Shown here: piece by piece, positions 29,348 to 39,217 of the stretch
Layout of the letters: each line of letters opens with the position of its first letter
Numbering within the stretch: the first letter of the stretch is position 1
Origin: Pseudomonas sp. MM213
Lineage (GTDB): Bacteria > Pseudomonadota > Gammaproteobacteria > Pseudomonadales > Pseudomonadaceae
Length of the DNA: 64,000 bases
Assembly (NCBI RefSeq): GCF_020423045.1
Contig: NZ_CP081943.1
Location: 1 to 64,000 of the forward strand
Reading direction: 5' to 3'
Translations under genes and position numbers: made by a program
Notes under the pieces: model-generated
What the model saw: only the letters and a program-made list of their open reading frames with translations
Told to the model about the DNA's origin: nothing
Database searches by the model: none

Positions 29348-30055
29348 ATGGCCCAGTCGGAAACCGTTGAACGCATTCTTGATGCTGCCGAGCAGTTGTT
29401 CGCGGAAAAAGGTTTCGCAGAAACCTCGTTGCGTCTGATCACCAGCAAGGCCGGTGTCAATCTGGCGGCGGTGAACTATCACTTCGGGTCGAAGAAGGCG
29501 CTGATTCAAGCCGTCTTCTCGCGCTTTCTCGGGCCTTTCTGTCTAAGCCTTGATAAAGAGCTGGAGCGGCGTCAGGCCAAGCCCGAGAACAAGCCGACAC
29601 TTGAAGAGCTGCTGGAAATTCTCGTCGAGCAAGCCCTGGTGGTACAGCCACGCAGCGGCAACGATCTCTCGATTTTCATGCGTTTGCTGGGGCTGGCGTT
29701 CAGTCAGAGCCAGGGTCACCTGCGTCGTTATCTGGAAGACATGTACGGCAAGGTATTCCGTCGCTACATGATGCTGGTCAACGAAGCCGCGCCACGCATT
29801 CCGCCGATCGAGCTGTTCTGGCGTGTGCACTTCATGTTGGGTGCTGCGGCGTTCAGCATGTCCGGTATCAAGGCCTTGCGTGCGATTGCCGAGACCGATT
29901 TCGGCGTCAACACCTCCATTGAGCAAGTGATGCGCCTGATGGTGCCGTTCCTGGCCGCCGGCATGCGCGCCGAAACCGGCGTGACCGACTCGGCCATGGC
30001 CACTGCGCAATTGCGTCCGCGCAGCAAATCGACACAGGTTGCCGCCAAGGTTTAA
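29348..30055 (+). CDS. psrA: TetR-family fatty-acid-responsive regulator PsrA
   Basis: A 235-residue TetR regulator. The N-terminal helix-turn-helix shows RILDAAEQLFAEKGFAETSL and ITSKAGVNLAAVNYHFGSKK. The C-terminal ligand domain matches PsrA. In P. aeruginosa PsrA releases DNA on binding long-chain fatty acids, represses the fadBA-type beta-oxidation operon, represses itself and activates rpoS. The same logic probably applies here given the two operators upstream and fadBA in the same window. ATG 29348 follows GGCGGAG. Confidence 0.93.
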   Translation: MAQSETVERILDAAEQLFAEKGFAETSLRLITSKAGVNLAAVNYHFGSKKALIQAVFSRFLGPFCLSLDKELERRQAKPENKPTLEELLEILVEQALVVQPRSGNDLSIFMRLLGLAFSQSQGHLRRYLEDMYGKVFRRYMMLVNEAAPRIPPIELFWRVHFMLGAAAFSMSGIKALRAIAETDFGVNTSIEQVMRLMVPFLAAGMRAETGVTDSAMATAQLRPRSKSTQVAAKV

Positions 30056-30213
30056 CCGCGCACGGGTGGGCGCGGCAGCTGACATCCGCTAAGCTAGCCG
30101 CCCATGCCGACTCTCGTTCTGAACCCGCTCCCCATAGATATCGCCGACCTGCCGGGCACAGCCCACGGCGGCGAACGCGTGCGAGCCGGGTTTATCGTTA
30201 TCAAGGAATCTCT

Positions 30214-31224
30214 ATGACTGCTGGCCTGCAAGGCTCGTTGATGGTGGACGTCGCCGGTACCTGGCTGACGGCTGAAGATCGCCAATTGTTACGCCAACCG
30301 GAAGTGGGCGGCCTGATCATTTTTGCCCGCAACATCGAACACCCGCGTCAGGTGCGCGAACTGAGCGCCGCCATCCGCGCCGTTCGACCTGATCTGCTGC
30401 TGGCAGTGGATCAGGAGGGCGGTCGGGTGCAGCGCCTGCGCCAGGGCTTCGTGCGACTGCCGGCCATGCGCGCCATTGCCGACAACCCGAACGCCGAATA
30501 CCTGGCCGAGCAGTGCGGCTGGATCATGGCGACCGAAGTGTTGGCCGTCGGCCTCGACCTGAGCTTTGCCCCGGTGCTGGACCTGGATTACCAGCGCAGC
30601 GCCGTGGTCGGTACCCGTTCGTTCGAAGGTGACCCGGAACGCGCCGCGCTGCTGGCGGGTGCATTTATCCGCGGCATGAACAGCGCCGGCATGGCCGCCA
30701 CCGGTAAACACTTCCCCGGCCACGGCTGGGCGGAGGCCGATTCCCACGTCGCGATCCCGAATGACGAGCGCAGCCTCGACGAGATCCGCGCCAACGACCT
30801 GGTGCCGTTTGCCAAATTGAGCAAGCAACTGGCCGCCGTCATGCCGGCCCATGTCATTTATCCACAAGTCGATTCCCAGCCGGCCGGCTTCTCCCGTCGC
30901 TGGTTGCAGGACATCCTGCGCGGCGAGTTGCAGTTCGACGGCGTGATCTTCAGCGACGACCTGTCGATGGCCGGCGCTCACGTGGTCGGCGATGCTGCCA
31001 GCCGTATCGAAGCCGCGCTGAGCGCTGGTTGCGACATGGGCCTGGTGTGCAACGACCGCGCCGCTGCGGAGCTCGCGCTGAGTGCCGCCCAGCGTCTGAA
31101 GGTCAAACCGTCCGAGCGCATTGCGCGGATGCGCGGCCAGTCGTACGCCAGCACTGAATACCGTCAAGACCCGCGCTGGCTGACGGCCATTGGTGCGCTC
31201 AAAGACGCTCAACTGATTGAATAA
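30214..31224 (+). CDS. nagZ: Beta-N-acetylglucosaminidase NagZ
   Basis: A 336-residue GH3 cytoplasmic enzyme that removes GlcNAc from anhydro-muropeptides during cell-wall recycling; its products influence AmpR-controlled beta-lactamase in species that have AmpC. Conserved segments are DQEGGRVQRLR, the flexible loop with GKHFPGHGWAEADSHV (catalytic Asp-His dyad) and the nucleophile region IFSDDLSMAGAH. The length is normal. An AAGGAA site precedes ATG 30214. It is in an operon with the phosphorylase gene 12 bases downstream. Confidence 0.95.
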   Translation: MTAGLQGSLMVDVAGTWLTAEDRQLLRQPEVGGLIIFARNIEHPRQVRELSAAIRAVRPDLLLAVDQEGGRVQRLRQGFVRLPAMRAIADNPNAEYLAEQCGWIMATEVLAVGLDLSFAPVLDLDYQRSAVVGTRSFEGDPERAALLAGAFIRGMNSAGMAATGKHFPGHGWAEADSHVAIPNDERSLDEIRANDLVPFAKLSKQLAAVMPAHVIYPQVDSQPAGFSRRWLQDILRGELQFDGVIFSDDLSMAGAHVVGDAASRIEAALSAGCDMGLVCNDRAAAELALSAAQRLKVKPSERIARMRGQSYASTEYRQDPRWLTAIGALKDAQLIE

Positions 31225-31974
<750 letters not shown>

Positions 31975-32000
31975 GATAGCCTTTAGGCCGAGTCGCTCCC

Positions 32001-32092
32001 TTCGCGGGCAAGCCTCGCTCCTACAGGTTTTATGCAGATCGCAAATATTGCGATCGACTCAAAGACTGTAGGAGCGAGGCTTGCCCGCGAAG
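32001..32092. repeat. REP pair, CTTGCCCGCGAA type
   Basis: The arms are TTCGCGGGCAAGCCTCGCTC(CTACA) at 32001-32025 and its inverted copy at 32067-32092. Between them is GATCGCAAATATTGCGATC, itself a near-perfect palindrome. The element lies between convergent genes. Confidence 0.9.
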
Positions 32093-32110
32093 GCGATTTC
32101 AAGCCGGCAA

Positions 32111-34801
32111 CTACTTATCGATCTTCTCCGGCAGCGGCGCAAACAACGCCTCAATATCATCACTCTGCAACTTCCAGTCCCCAGCCTTGCGCCCATCCAG
32201 CACGCCTGCCGCCAAGTCGGATTTTTCCTTCTGCAGGTGCTGAATTTTCTCTTCCACCGTGCCCCGGGCAATCATCTTGTAAACGAACACCGGTTTCTCC
32301 TGGCCGATGCGATACGCGCGGTCGGTTGCCTGGTTTTCCGTCGCCGGGTTCCACCACGGGTCGTAGTGAATCACCGTGTCCGCTTCCGTCAGGTTCAAGC
32401 CAACACCGCCTGCCTTCAAGCTGATCAGAAAGATCTGACGCTTGCCGCTCTGGAAGTCTTTCACCGGGGAGCGTCGGTCGCGAGTCTGTCCGGTCAGCAA
32501 CGCATACTCCACGCCGCGCTTCTTCAGTTCGACCTCGATTAACGCCAGCATCGAAGTGAACTGCGAAAACAGCAGAATCCGTCGGCCTTCCTCGAACAAC
32601 TCCTCAAGCATTTCCATCAGGCTGTCGAGCTTGCCCGAGGTGCTTCCGCGCGTCGGCAGGGCCGCGTCGTTGACCAGGCGCAAGTCGCAGCAGACCTGGC
32701 GCAGCTTCAGCAACGCCTCAAGGATGATGATCTGGCTGCGTGCCACGCCTTTGCGGGTGATTTCGTCGCGGACTTTCTTGTCCATCGCCAAGCGCATGGT
32801 TTCGTACACGTCACGCTGGGCTTCGTTGAGCTCGACCCAATGGATGATCTCAGTTTTCGGCGGCAATTCCGTAGCCACCTGCTCTTTTGTCCTGCGCAGC
32901 AGGAACGGTTTGATCCTGCCGTTGAGGTGTTGAAGTCGTACTTCGCTGGCGCGCTTTTCAATCGGCACGCGGTAATCACGGTTGAAACTCTTCACGTCGC
33001 CGAGCCAGCCGGGCAGCAGGAAGTGAAACAGCGACCACAGCTCACCCAGGTGGTTTTCCAGTGGCGTACCGCTCAGGCACAAACGTTGGCGTGCATTCAG
33101 CTCGCGTGCGGCGTGGGCGGCTTTGCTGTTGGGGTTCTTGATGTATTGCGCTTCGTCCAGCACCAACACGTGCAGTGGCTGTGCGGCCAGGCGTTCGACG
33201 TCCTTGGGCAGCAGCGCATAGGTGGTGAGGATCAGGTCGTAATCGGCCAGACTGTCGAAATGCTTTTTACGACTGGCGCCGTACAGTGCCAGCACCTTCA
33301 GTTGCGGCGTGAAGTGCGCCGCTTCGTCGAGCCAGTTGGGAATCAGGCTGGTGGGCATCACCACCATGCACGGCCGATCGAGGCGCCCGGCGTTTTTCTC
33401 ACTGAGAACATGCGCCAGGGTTTGTAGGGTTTTGCCCAGGCCCATGTCATCCGCGAGAATCCCACCAACTTCCAGTTGCCGCAGCGACTGCATCCAGCTC
33501 AAGCCTTCCAGCTGATAGGGGCGCAAGGTTGCGTTCAAGCCTTCCGGTGCTGTCGCGGTGTAGTCCTTGATGTCCCTCAGACGCTGGGCAAAGCTGCGCA
33601 TCTGTTCGCCACCTTCCCAGAGCAGCGGCAGGTCTTCTAGCGGATTCAGGCGCGTCGCGTCGGCCTTGCTCAGGCGCAGCGTGGTTTCGCCGGGCTCTTG
33701 CAGATAGAACTCGCCGAGGGTCGCCAGCACCGGTTTCAATCGGCCAAAGGGCAGGGCGACTTGCAGCGGCCCATGCTCGGAGTTCGGGCGATGGGGGATG
33801 TTCACCAAAATCAATTCATCGTCGCGACGTCGTGCGAGGCGTTCCGGGTTGAGGATCTCGGTGTGGGAGCGCATCAGGTTCAACAGGATGGGCAGCAGGC
33901 TTAACCGCTCACCATTGACGATGATCCCCAGTTCCAGATCAAACCAGTCGCGCTCCGGCGCCTGTTCGACGGTGGCGTACCAGTCGTCCACGGCGGTCAG
34001 GTCGAAACCGAAATCCTCGTCGATCTGCAACTCCCAACCTTGGGTGCGCAGCTTCGGCAACTCATTGAGCGTGAAGGTCAGCCAGGCACTGTCATTGACC
34101 ATCTCATAGAGTTCGCCGGCACTTTCCGGCAAGGCTTTACTTTGGCGGGTGGCGATCTTGAAGCCAAGGATTCGTAACTGTTCCCTGTAGGCCTGTTCGA
34201 CTTCCGGGTGGCGTTTTATCCGTAATGTCTGCGCCTCCTGACGTATCAGGATGTCGGCGTTTTTCTGCCCGCAAACGTATTCATCCAGATAGCTGAAGGA
34301 CAACGCAGCGCGATGCTGGATGTAACGCTGCATCTTGCCGTTGCGCGGCTCGAAGGCGCTGAACTCAATGCTCGCCAGCCACAGGCGCGGCACCGGTTGC
34401 ACGTTGTCCACCAGCACTTGCGGCGGTGCTTTCGGGCTGCGGTTTTCCAGTACGGCCTGAAGTTTTTCCAGCAATTCGGCGTCTTGAGCGGCGGCGGGGT
34501 AGGCGAGGGTTTCCTGCACCTTCAACAGCACGGCTGCGCAATGTTTGCAGTTGCTGCGGACCGGGCATGTACACGTGGCATCGACCATCAGCAGCGTGCT
34601 TTTGGCTGACTCGCGCAGGCGAATGGTCTGACGGTAAACGTTACCGCCAGAACCTTCGCACGCGGCCGTAATGGTTGCGTCGCCGACTTCCACGATCCTG
34701 ACGCGGTTCTCCAGCGCATAGCGGCGGCCGCGCTCCAGGCTTTGTTCCTTGAATCGACTGACCCATGAAGGTGCCAGGGGTTTGCTCAGGGTCGCGGGCA
34801 T
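32111..34801 (-). CDS. SWIM zinc-finger SNF2-family helicase/ATPase
   Basis: An 896-residue protein. Near residue 70-95 it has a SWIM zinc finger, CTCPVRSNCKHCAAVLL. The C-terminal 450 residues are a full SNF2 motor: motif I DDMGLGKTLQTLA, motif II VLDEAQYIKN, motif III LSGTPLENHLGELW, helicase C with RILLFSQFTSMLALIE, and motif VI QATDRAYRIGQEKPV. It is likely a DNA translocase acting on protein-DNA or RNA polymerase complexes; the cellular role in pseudomonads is not established to my knowledge. Start ATG 34801. The stop lies close to a REP pair. It is separated from csiV by 11 bases and may be co-transcribed with mfd-csiV. Confidence 0.9.
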   Translation of the reverse strand: MPATLSKPLAPSWVSRFKEQSLERGRRYALENRVRIVEVGDATITAACEGSGGNVYRQTIRLRESAKSTLLMVDATCTCPVRSNCKHCAAVLLKVQETLAYPAAAQDAELLEKLQAVLENRSPKAPPQVLVDNVQPVPRLWLASIEFSAFEPRNGKMQRYIQHRAALSFSYLDEYVCGQKNADILIRQEAQTLRIKRHPEVEQAYREQLRILGFKIATRQSKALPESAGELYEMVNDSAWLTFTLNELPKLRTQGWELQIDEDFGFDLTAVDDWYATVEQAPERDWFDLELGIIVNGERLSLLPILLNLMRSHTEILNPERLARRRDDELILVNIPHRPNSEHGPLQVALPFGRLKPVLATLGEFYLQEPGETTLRLSKADATRLNPLEDLPLLWEGGEQMRSFAQRLRDIKDYTATAPEGLNATLRPYQLEGLSWMQSLRQLEVGGILADDMGLGKTLQTLAHVLSEKNAGRLDRPCMVVMPTSLIPNWLDEAAHFTPQLKVLALYGASRKKHFDSLADYDLILTTYALLPKDVERLAAQPLHVLVLDEAQYIKNPNSKAAHAARELNARQRLCLSGTPLENHLGELWSLFHFLLPGWLGDVKSFNRDYRVPIEKRASEVRLQHLNGRIKPFLLRRTKEQVATELPPKTEIIHWVELNEAQRDVYETMRLAMDKKVRDEITRKGVARSQIIILEALLKLRQVCCDLRLVNDAALPTRGSTSGKLDSLMEMLEELFEEGRRILLFSQFTSMLALIEVELKKRGVEYALLTGQTRDRRSPVKDFQSGKRQIFLISLKAGGVGLNLTEADTVIHYDPWWNPATENQATDRAYRIGQEKPVFVYKMIARGTVEEKIQHLQKEKSDLAAGVLDGRKAGDWKLQSDDIEALFAPLPEKIDK

Positions 34802-34812
34802 AGGGACTTCAA

Positions 34813-35379
34813 TCAGTCCGGAATTTGTTCGGGGACTGGCCGAGGCGCAGGGGCGGTGAGCGAGGTGATCTTGATCAGCAGGCCGAGGTGACCGTTGTCG
34901 AGGAAGTTCAGCTGGCCGTTCTTGGTGTGGCTTTCTTGTTTGAGGCGTTCGCTGGCGGTCACCATGCCGTTGGCGTCGATCTGGTTGACCCAGAAGTCGG
35001 CGTCAACGTCGGTAAAACGCCCCAGTTTCAGGTTCAGCGTGCCCTCGATCGGGAATTGGCCGAACTGTTCCTTGCCGTCGCTGACCGCAACTTTGCTGGC
35101 TTCTTCGCCGAGATTTTGCTGCCAGGCCTTGTGCAGCAACACCGTGTATTCATTGCTGGCGGTGAGTTTTTCCACTTCGCCATTCAGGCTCGGCGTACGC
35201 AGGCTCTCGGGGCGGATTTGCTGGGCGCCGGCGGCCCAGTCTTCCGGCGCGGCGCGGCTGACGATGGCGGGCACGGCGTTTTGCCGGACCAGAATCATTT
35301 CGATCTGATACAGGTCATCGGCAAACGCCGTTGGAGCGACCAGGGTGGTCAGCAAAGTCAGTAAACGAAACAGGCGCAT
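34813..35379 (-). CDS. CsiV-family periplasmic protein
   Basis: 188 residues with a signal peptide (MRLFRLLTLLTTLVAPTAFA, cleavage before DD). The mature part starts DDLYQIEMILVRQNAV, the conserved opening of the CsiV family. In P. aeruginosa CsiV is described as a peptidoglycan-binding protein; I rely on memory for that. ATG 35379 follows AAGGA, and that site lies within the 3' end of mfd. The two genes overlap by 22 bases in different frames, so translation is probably coupled. Confidence 0.82.
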   Translation of the reverse strand: MRLFRLLTLLTTLVAPTAFADDLYQIEMILVRQNAVPAIVSRAAPEDWAAGAQQIRPESLRTPSLNGEVEKLTASNEYTVLLHKAWQQNLGEEASKVAVSDGKEQFGQFPIEGTLNLKLGRFTDVDADFWVNQIDANGMVTASERLKQESHTKNGQLNFLDNGHLGLLIKITSLTAPAPRPVPEQIPD

Positions 35380-38300
35380 GCGGCGTCCTTCAAGCAGTTT
35401 TTCGGAATGAGGCATTCAAGCAATGCCTCTACAGTATTAAAGCGCTCTTCCGGGCGCTCCATCGGGACCATGAATTTAAACATCGTGGCCCCTTCGAATT
35501 TGTAGCGTTTAGGCTGGCCCTGAATCAGTTTGATCAGGGTCAGCGGATCGACCGGTGTCTGCGCCGCGAACTCGATCCGGCCGCCTTGCGGGCCGCCGTC
35601 GACTTTCTTGATGCCCAGCACTTCGGCTTGCAGCTTCAGCCCCGTGATGCGCATCAGGTTCTTGGTCGGCTCCGGCAGCAGGCCGAAACGGTCGATCATC
35701 TCCACTTGCAGGTCCTTGAGACCATCCTCATCGGTGGCCGAGGCAATGCGTTTGTAGAGAATCAGCCGTGCGTGGACATCCGGCAGATAGTCTTCGGGAA
35801 TCAGCGCCGGAACACGCAAATTGACTTCCGGGCCACCGCCCAACGGCTGATCGAGATTCGGTTGTTCGCCCTTGCGGATCGACTTCACCGCACGCTCGAG
35901 CATCTCCATGTACAGGGTGAAGCCGACCGCCTGAATCTGTCCGCTCTGGCCGTCGCCCAACAGTTCACCGGCGCCACGGATTTCCAGGTCGTTGGTGGCG
36001 AGCACGAAGCCCGCACCGAGGTCCTGGGTATTGGCGATCGCTTCCAGGCGCTTTTCTGCATCCGGGGTGATTTGCTGGCGCGGCGGTGTCAGCAGATAAG
36101 CATAGGCCTGGTGGTGACTGCGACCGACGCGGCCACGCAACTGGTGCAACTGCGCCAGGCCGAATTTGTCGGCGCGCTCGATGATGATGGTGTTGGCGCT
36201 CGGCACGTCGATGCCGGTCTCGATGATGGTCGAGGCGATCAGCACGTTGAAGCGCTTGTGGTAGAAGTCGCTCATCACCTGCTCGAGTTCGCGCTCGCGC
36301 ATCTGCCCGTGGCCGATGCCGATCCGCGCTTCCGGCACCAGTTCGGCGAGGTCAGCGGCGCATTTCTCGATGGTCTTCACATCGTTGTGCAGGTAGTAGA
36401 CCTGTCCGCCACGCAGCAGCTCCCGCAGCAGCGCCTCTTTGACCGTGCTCTTGTTCTGCTCCATGACGAACGTCCGCACCGACAGGCGACGGGCCGGCGG
36501 TGTGGCGATGATCGACAGGTCACGCATGCCGGACACTGCCATGTTCAGCGTGCGCGGAATCGGCGTGGCGGTCAGCGTGAGGATGTCGACTTCACTGCGC
36601 AGGGCCTTGAGCTGTTCTTTCTGACGGACACCGAAACGGTGTTCTTCGTCGATGATCACCAGCCCGAGGTTTTTGATTTTCACGTCGTCTTGCAGCAGCT
36701 TGTGCGTGCCGATGACGATGTCGATCTTGCCTTCGGCAAGGTCGGCGACAGCGGCATTCACTTCCTTGGCCGACTTGAAGCGGCTCATCACTTCCACCGT
36801 CACCGGCCAGTCGGCGAAGCGGTCGCGGAAACTGTTGTAGTGCTGTTGGGCGAGCAGGGTGGTCGGCACCAGGATCGCCACCTGACGACCGCCGTGCACC
36901 GCAATGAACGCTGCGCGCATCGCCACTTCGGTCTTGCCGAAACCGACATCGCCGCAGACCAGCCGGTCCATCGGCTTCGGTGCGAGCATGTCGGCGCGCA
37001 CGGCTTCGATGGTGGTTTGCTGGTCCGGGGTTTCTTCGAACGGGAACCCGGCGCTGAAAGTGGCGTAATCGGCTTTCGGATCTTCGAAGGCATAACCTTC
37101 GCGAGCAGCGCGGCGGGCATAGATGTCGAGCAATTCCGCCGCCACATCGCGCACCTGTTCGGCGGCTTTGCGTTTGGCTTTCTGCCAGGTTTCCGAGCCG
37201 AGACGGTGCAATGGGGCCAGGGCATCGTCGCTGCCGGTGTAGCGGGCGATCAGGTGCAGGTTGGCCACCGGCACGTACAGTTTGGCGCCTTCTGCGTATT
37301 GCAGGGTCAGGAACTCGGCGGCTTGATCGTCGATCTCCAGCGTCGCCAGGCCCAGATAGCGGCCAACGCCGTGATCGATGTGCACCACCGGGGCGCCTTC
37401 GCGCAGTTCGGTGAGGTTTTTGATCACGGCGTCGTTGTTGGCGTCGGCGCGTTTTTCACGGCGACGGCGCTGCATCACGCGCTGACCGAACAACGGACTT
37501 TCGGCGACCAGTGCCAGGGCCGGATCGTCGAGCACCAAGCCTTCGTCGAGCGGTGCGATGGTGATCGCCAAGCGCTCCTTGCTCGCGACAAAGTCGGGCC
37601 AGCTGTCGACGGTTTTCGGTCGCAGCTTCAGGCGTTCCAGCAGTTCCAGCAGCACTTCACGACGGCCCGCAGATTCGGCGGTGAACAGCACGCGACCAGG
37701 GAACTCGTCGAGGAAACCGGCCAGCGCGGCCAGCGGTTGAGTGGCTTTGGCTTCGATGGCCAGGTTCGGCAGTTCTCGCGCCGGGAAGCGCTCGCGGCCG
37801 ACACCGGTTTCAACGTCCTGTTGACTGGCGACGACGCGCGGCCAGTTCTTCAGGCGTGCGAAGCAGTCCTCCACCGGCAGGAACAATTCGGCTGGCGGTA
37901 ATAAAGGACGGGACGGATCGACACGGCGCTCTTCATAACGATTGCGCACGTCGTTCCAGAAATTTTCCGCCGCCTGCTCGATGCCCGGCAGGGAAAACAC
38001 CTGGGTGTCCTGGGGCAGGTAATCGAACAGGGTCGAGGTTTCGTCGAAGAACAGCGGCAGGTAGTACTCGATACCCGCCGGTGTAATCCCGCTGCTTAAG
38101 TCCTGAAAGATCGGGCAACGGCGGAAATCGACATCGAAGCGCTCACGGAAGCGTGCCTTGAAACGGGTGACCGCATCTTTCTGCAGCGGGAATTCCCGTG
38201 CGGGCAGCAAGCGGACGGTGTCGACTTTATCGATGGAGCGCTGGTTTTCCGGATCGAAGGTGCGCAGCGTCTCGATTTCGTCATCGAACAGGTCAATCCG

Positions 38301-38840
38301 GAAGGGCAGTTTGCTGCCCATCGGGAACAGATCGATCAGCGAGCCGCGGACGGTGAATTCGCCGTGCTCGTACACCGTGTCGACGTAGCGATAACCGCTG
38401 GCCTCAAGCCGGGTGCGCATTTGCTCGACGTCGAGCTTCTGGCCAACGTCCAGCACCAGGCTGCTGCCGAGCAGGAATTTGGTCGGCGCCAGGCGATGCA
38501 GGGCCGTGGTGATCGGCACCACCAGCACGCCATGGCTCAACTCCGGCAATCTATATAGAGCAGCGATGCGCTGGGAAATGATGTCCTGGTGTGGCGAAAA
38601 CAGATCGTAGGGCAGGGTTTCCCAGTCAGGGAAATGCAGCACCGGCAAATCCGGGGCGAAGAAACCCAGCTCCTGCTCCAGCCGCTCGGCACTTTGGCTG
38701 TCGGCGGTCAGTAGCAGGGTAAAGCGCTTGGCAGCGCTGGCAGCCTCGGCAATGGCCAGGCTCAGGGCGGCACCGGGCAGGTTGCCCCAGTGCTGTTTAC
38801 CTGCCGCGGCAGGGAGAAGCGGTAGACGCAGAACGGGCAC
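35358..38840 (-). CDS. mfd: Transcription-repair coupling factor Mfd
   Basis: A 1160-residue SF2 translocase that removes stalled RNA polymerase from DNA lesions and recruits UvrA. The N-terminal UvrB-like region (FPDWETLPYDLFSPHQDIIS) is followed by the RNA-polymerase-interacting domain (VVHIDHGVGRYLGL). The motor has Walker A CGDVGFGKTEVAMRAAF, DEEH in VIIDEEHRFGV, TATPIPRTLNMAVSG, and the TRG motif near RVGRSHHQAYAYLL. Start is GTG 38840 with GGAG upstream. It is slightly longer than the roughly 1150 residues I remember for the family; the extra C-terminal residues come from overlap with csiV. Confidence 0.95.
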   Translation of the reverse strand: MPVLRLPLLPAAAGKQHWGNLPGAALSLAIAEAASAAKRFTLLLTADSQSAERLEQELGFFAPDLPVLHFPDWETLPYDLFSPHQDIISQRIAALYRLPELSHGVLVVPITTALHRLAPTKFLLGSSLVLDVGQKLDVEQMRTRLEASGYRYVDTVYEHGEFTVRGSLIDLFPMGSKLPFRIDLFDDEIETLRTFDPENQRSIDKVDTVRLLPAREFPLQKDAVTRFKARFRERFDVDFRRCPIFQDLSSGITPAGIEYYLPLFFDETSTLFDYLPQDTQVFSLPGIEQAAENFWNDVRNRYEERRVDPSRPLLPPAELFLPVEDCFARLKNWPRVVASQQDVETGVGRERFPARELPNLAIEAKATQPLAALAGFLDEFPGRVLFTAESAGRREVLLELLERLKLRPKTVDSWPDFVASKERLAITIAPLDEGLVLDDPALALVAESPLFGQRVMQRRRREKRADANNDAVIKNLTELREGAPVVHIDHGVGRYLGLATLEIDDQAAEFLTLQYAEGAKLYVPVANLHLIARYTGSDDALAPLHRLGSETWQKAKRKAAEQVRDVAAELLDIYARRAAREGYAFEDPKADYATFSAGFPFEETPDQQTTIEAVRADMLAPKPMDRLVCGDVGFGKTEVAMRAAFIAVHGGRQVAILVPTTLLAQQHYNSFRDRFADWPVTVEVMSRFKSAKEVNAAVADLAEGKIDIVIGTHKLLQDDVKIKNLGLVIIDEEHRFGVRQKEQLKALRSEVDILTLTATPIPRTLNMAVSGMRDLSIIATPPARRLSVRTFVMEQNKSTVKEALLRELLRGGQVYYLHNDVKTIEKCAADLAELVPEARIGIGHGQMRERELEQVMSDFYHKRFNVLIASTIIETGIDVPSANTIIIERADKFGLAQLHQLRGRVGRSHHQAYAYLLTPPRQQITPDAEKRLEAIANTQDLGAGFVLATNDLEIRGAGELLGDGQSGQIQAVGFTLYMEMLERAVKSIRKGEQPNLDQPLGGGPEVNLRVPALIPEDYLPDVHARLILYKRIASATDEDGLKDLQVEMIDRFGLLPEPTKNLMRITGLKLQAEVLGIKKVDGGPQGGRIEFAAQTPVDPLTLIKLIQGQPKRYKFEGATMFKFMVPMERPEERFNTVEALLECLIPKNCLKDAACACFVY

Positions 38841-38941
38841 GGAAGGTTGAGCTCCAAGCGTTGCGACAAAGTCGGTAATTGTAGCGGCCCCGGGTGCCGC
38901 CTGTCAGTTGCTGACTGTGTCTATTACGCAGGTTTGGCGAA

Positions 38942-39005
38942 ATGTAGTGGTAAAGACAAAAAACGCCGGTTTTTTGCTGAAAATTACTGATTATGTAGTG
39001 GCAAA
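38942..39005 (+). repeat. Direct repeat ATGTAGTGGYAAA, candidate regulator sites
   Basis: The two 13-base copies differ at one base (T/C). Their 51-base spacing is close to five DNA turns, so a regulator could bind both on one face. The TGTAGT half resembles HexR-type half-sites used for glycolytic genes, but the second half does not fit well. Identity is open. Confidence 0.45.
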
Positions 39006-39149
39006 ACGACTGAGTGTTACGGAGGGTTACGGATAAGGCGGCGATGTCTCAAAAAATTGACTTCGCTGAAAGCCGCGGTTTTACTGGGCTTCGGCGGTGC
39101 GTAATTTTTTTGAAGAAGAAATTGTTACGGATCGCACGACAGGCGCGCA

Positions 39150-39178
39150 TTGCTACGAGAGACACTCGGCGGCATAAT
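39150..39178 (+). promoter_or_regulatory. Probable gap promoter
   Basis: TTGCTA (39150-39155) and CATAAT (39173-39178) are separated by 17 bases, 40 bases before the start codon. Both hexamers are one or two bases off consensus. Confidence 0.5.
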
Positions 39179-39217
39179 GTAGCCCCTTTTTTCTGCCCCT
39201 ACATGTGGAAGGTTCCC

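Larger units (their letters stand above)
38841..39217. other. Divergent promoter region between mfd and gap
   Basis: 377 bases without a gene. It contains a 13-base direct repeat, ATGTAGTGG(T/C)AAA, at 38942-38954 and 38993-39005 (51 bases apart), a run of G/C near 38881, and a probable gap promoter at 39150-39178. No small ORF with a good ribosome site is evident. Confidence 0.6.

Noticed and set aside
35331..37901. An 856-codon open frame antisense to mfd
   Set aside because: Shadow of the mfd coding strand; low-complexity His/Gln/Arg-rich translation without motifs.
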